5,225 bases of DNA from Spirochaetia bacterium. GTDB lineage: Bacteria > Spirochaetota > Spirochaetia > Treponematales > Breznakiellaceae. The translations under genes were made by a program, and so were the position numbers. Positions 5,046-5,225 of this stretch are shown here, in pieces (positions within the stretch are counted from its first letter, which is position 1; every line of letters starts with the position of its first letter). The stretch spans positions 1 through 5,225 of the forward strand of contig BOBW01000108.1 in the NCBI GenBank assembly GCA_026002595.1, given 5' to 3'. The notes beneath the pieces are model-generated. The model saw nothing but the letters and a program-made list of their open reading frames with translations, ran no database searches and was not told the origin of the DNA.

Positions 5046-5047
5046 AT
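5040..5047. repeat. Target-site duplication copy 2 (AAATAAAT)
   Basis: The eight bases abut the left IS end at 5048 and match 125-132 exactly. They include the TAA stop of the Fic gene (5043-5045). Confidence 0.75.
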
Positions 5048-5061
5048 GTAACCATTCAGCC
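5048..5061 (+). repeat. IS66 terminal inverted repeat, left (IRL)
   Basis: GTAACCATTCAGCC is the perfect inverted partner of 111-124 and has the GTAA terminus expected of IS66-family ends. Confidence 0.82.
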
Positions 5062-5070
5062 ATAAACCAC

Positions 5071-5100
5071 TTCACAAAGATCAAGCGCATAGGGTATAAC
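5071..5100 (+). promoter_or_regulatory. Possible transposase promoter
   Basis: TTCACA (5071-5076) and TATAAC (5095-5100) are each one base off consensus and 18 bp apart, just behind the IS end and 25 bp before the probable transposase start. Confidence 0.35.
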
Positions 5101-5124
5101 TAAAACGAGGGAAGGGAAAGGGGA

Positions 5125-5225
5125 ATTAACAAGCAAAAGATAGACATACAAGAACTCATAGAAAATGCTCGAAAACAAATAGCAAACGAAAAAGGCATGT
5201 CGGCAGGGTTAAAGGCAACGTTGGA
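5125..5225 (+). CDS. tnpC: IS66-family transposase, N-terminal fragment (partial)
   Basis: The frame runs NKQKIDIQELIENARKQIAN then EKGMSAGLKATL to the window edge. IDIQELIENARKQ with a following SxxLKxTLE is typical of the N-terminal helix that precedes the zinc-binding and DDE domains of IS66 transposases. The frame is closed upstream by TAA at 5101-5103 and contains no ATG, GTG or TTG before Met25 (5197), which lies beyond the conserved helix. The likely start is therefore ATT at 5125, preceded by the purine-rich GAGGGAAGGG at 5107-5116; ATA at 5140 is another option. The start choice is inference. The product would catalyse cut-and-paste or copy-type transposition of the IS. Confidence 0.78.
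   Translation, partial: MNKQKIDIQELIENARKQIANEKGMSAGLKATL

Larger units (their letters stand above)
4185..5047 (+). mobile_element. Gene cassette D (Fic), separated from its attC by an IS66 insertion
   Basis: The cassette starts at the cut point in attC4 R' and is interrupted at 5048 by the IS. Its start (4184-4202) is complementary to 146-164, just left of and including R'' of attC1, over 19 nt with two mismatches (A4194/C154 and T4198/C150). Joining 5047 to 133 gives a complete cassette of 1051 bp (863 + 188). Confidence 0.8.
5048..5225 (+). mobile_element. Left end of an IS66-family insertion sequence (partial)
   Basis: The element begins with GTAACCATTCAGCC (5048-5061), the inverted match of 111-124. 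The transposase frame begins within about 80 bp, leaving no room for tnpA and tnpB, so this is probably a single-gene IS66 relative of the ISBst12 type. It runs off the window, in the same orientation as the left copy. Confidence 0.85.

Noticed and set aside
1..5225. An integron integrase gene or attI site
   Set aside because: No integrase-like frame or attI-like region is visible; the platform must lie elsewhere.

Overview
The window is a stretch of an integron gene-cassette array carried between two partial copies of one IS66-family insertion sequence. Four large attC recombination sites (attC1 to attC4, 169-175 bp each) punctuate it. They have R''/R' boxes of the GCATAAC or GCCTAAC / GTTATGC or GTTAGGC type, pairing L boxes and long internal hairpins. 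From memory, very large attC sites of this style, AT-rich genes and heterogeneous cassettes fit the chromosomal integron of oral or gut Treponema (T. denticola type). The spirochaete assignment is inference, because no integrase, attI or housekeeping gene is present.

Layout: 1-124 is the right end of an IS66-type element (transposase C-terminus and terminal inverted repeat). 125-326 is the tail of a cassette plus attC1. Cassette A (321-1508) carries an orphan 2-oxoacid dehydrogenase E2-like acyltransferase. Cassette B (1509-3260) carries a DNA methyltransferase fused to a restriction-endonuclease-like domain. Cassette C (3261-4184) carries, on the minus strand, an antitoxin gene overlapping a PIN-domain toxin gene. 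Cassette D (4185-5047) carries a class II Fic protein, but its attC is missing because an IS66-type element begins at 5048, just behind the stop codon. Each cassette appears to carry its own promoter.

Two structural observations stand out. First, the 8 bases just inside the left IS (125-132) and just inside the right IS (5040-5047) are identical (AAATAAAT), as expected of the two target-site copies of one insertion. Joining 5047 to 133 rebuilds a normal Fic cassette whose attC is attC1. The window is therefore circularly permuted around one IS insertion: the source is a circle, a tandem duplication, or an array in which the Fic::IS cassette was duplicated. Second, the first 19-21 nt of every cassette are complementary to the 19-21 nt ending in the R'' box of its own attC, well beyond the 7-nt R boxes. 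The same position mismatches in all four: A/C on the top strand, which becomes a G.T wobble on the bottom strand, the strand used in attC recombination.

Functionally the array resembles a small defence and stability set (modification-restriction fusion, toxin-antitoxin pair, Fic enzyme) plus one metabolic-type acyltransferase. The genes are not an operon; they share only their mode of mobilisation.
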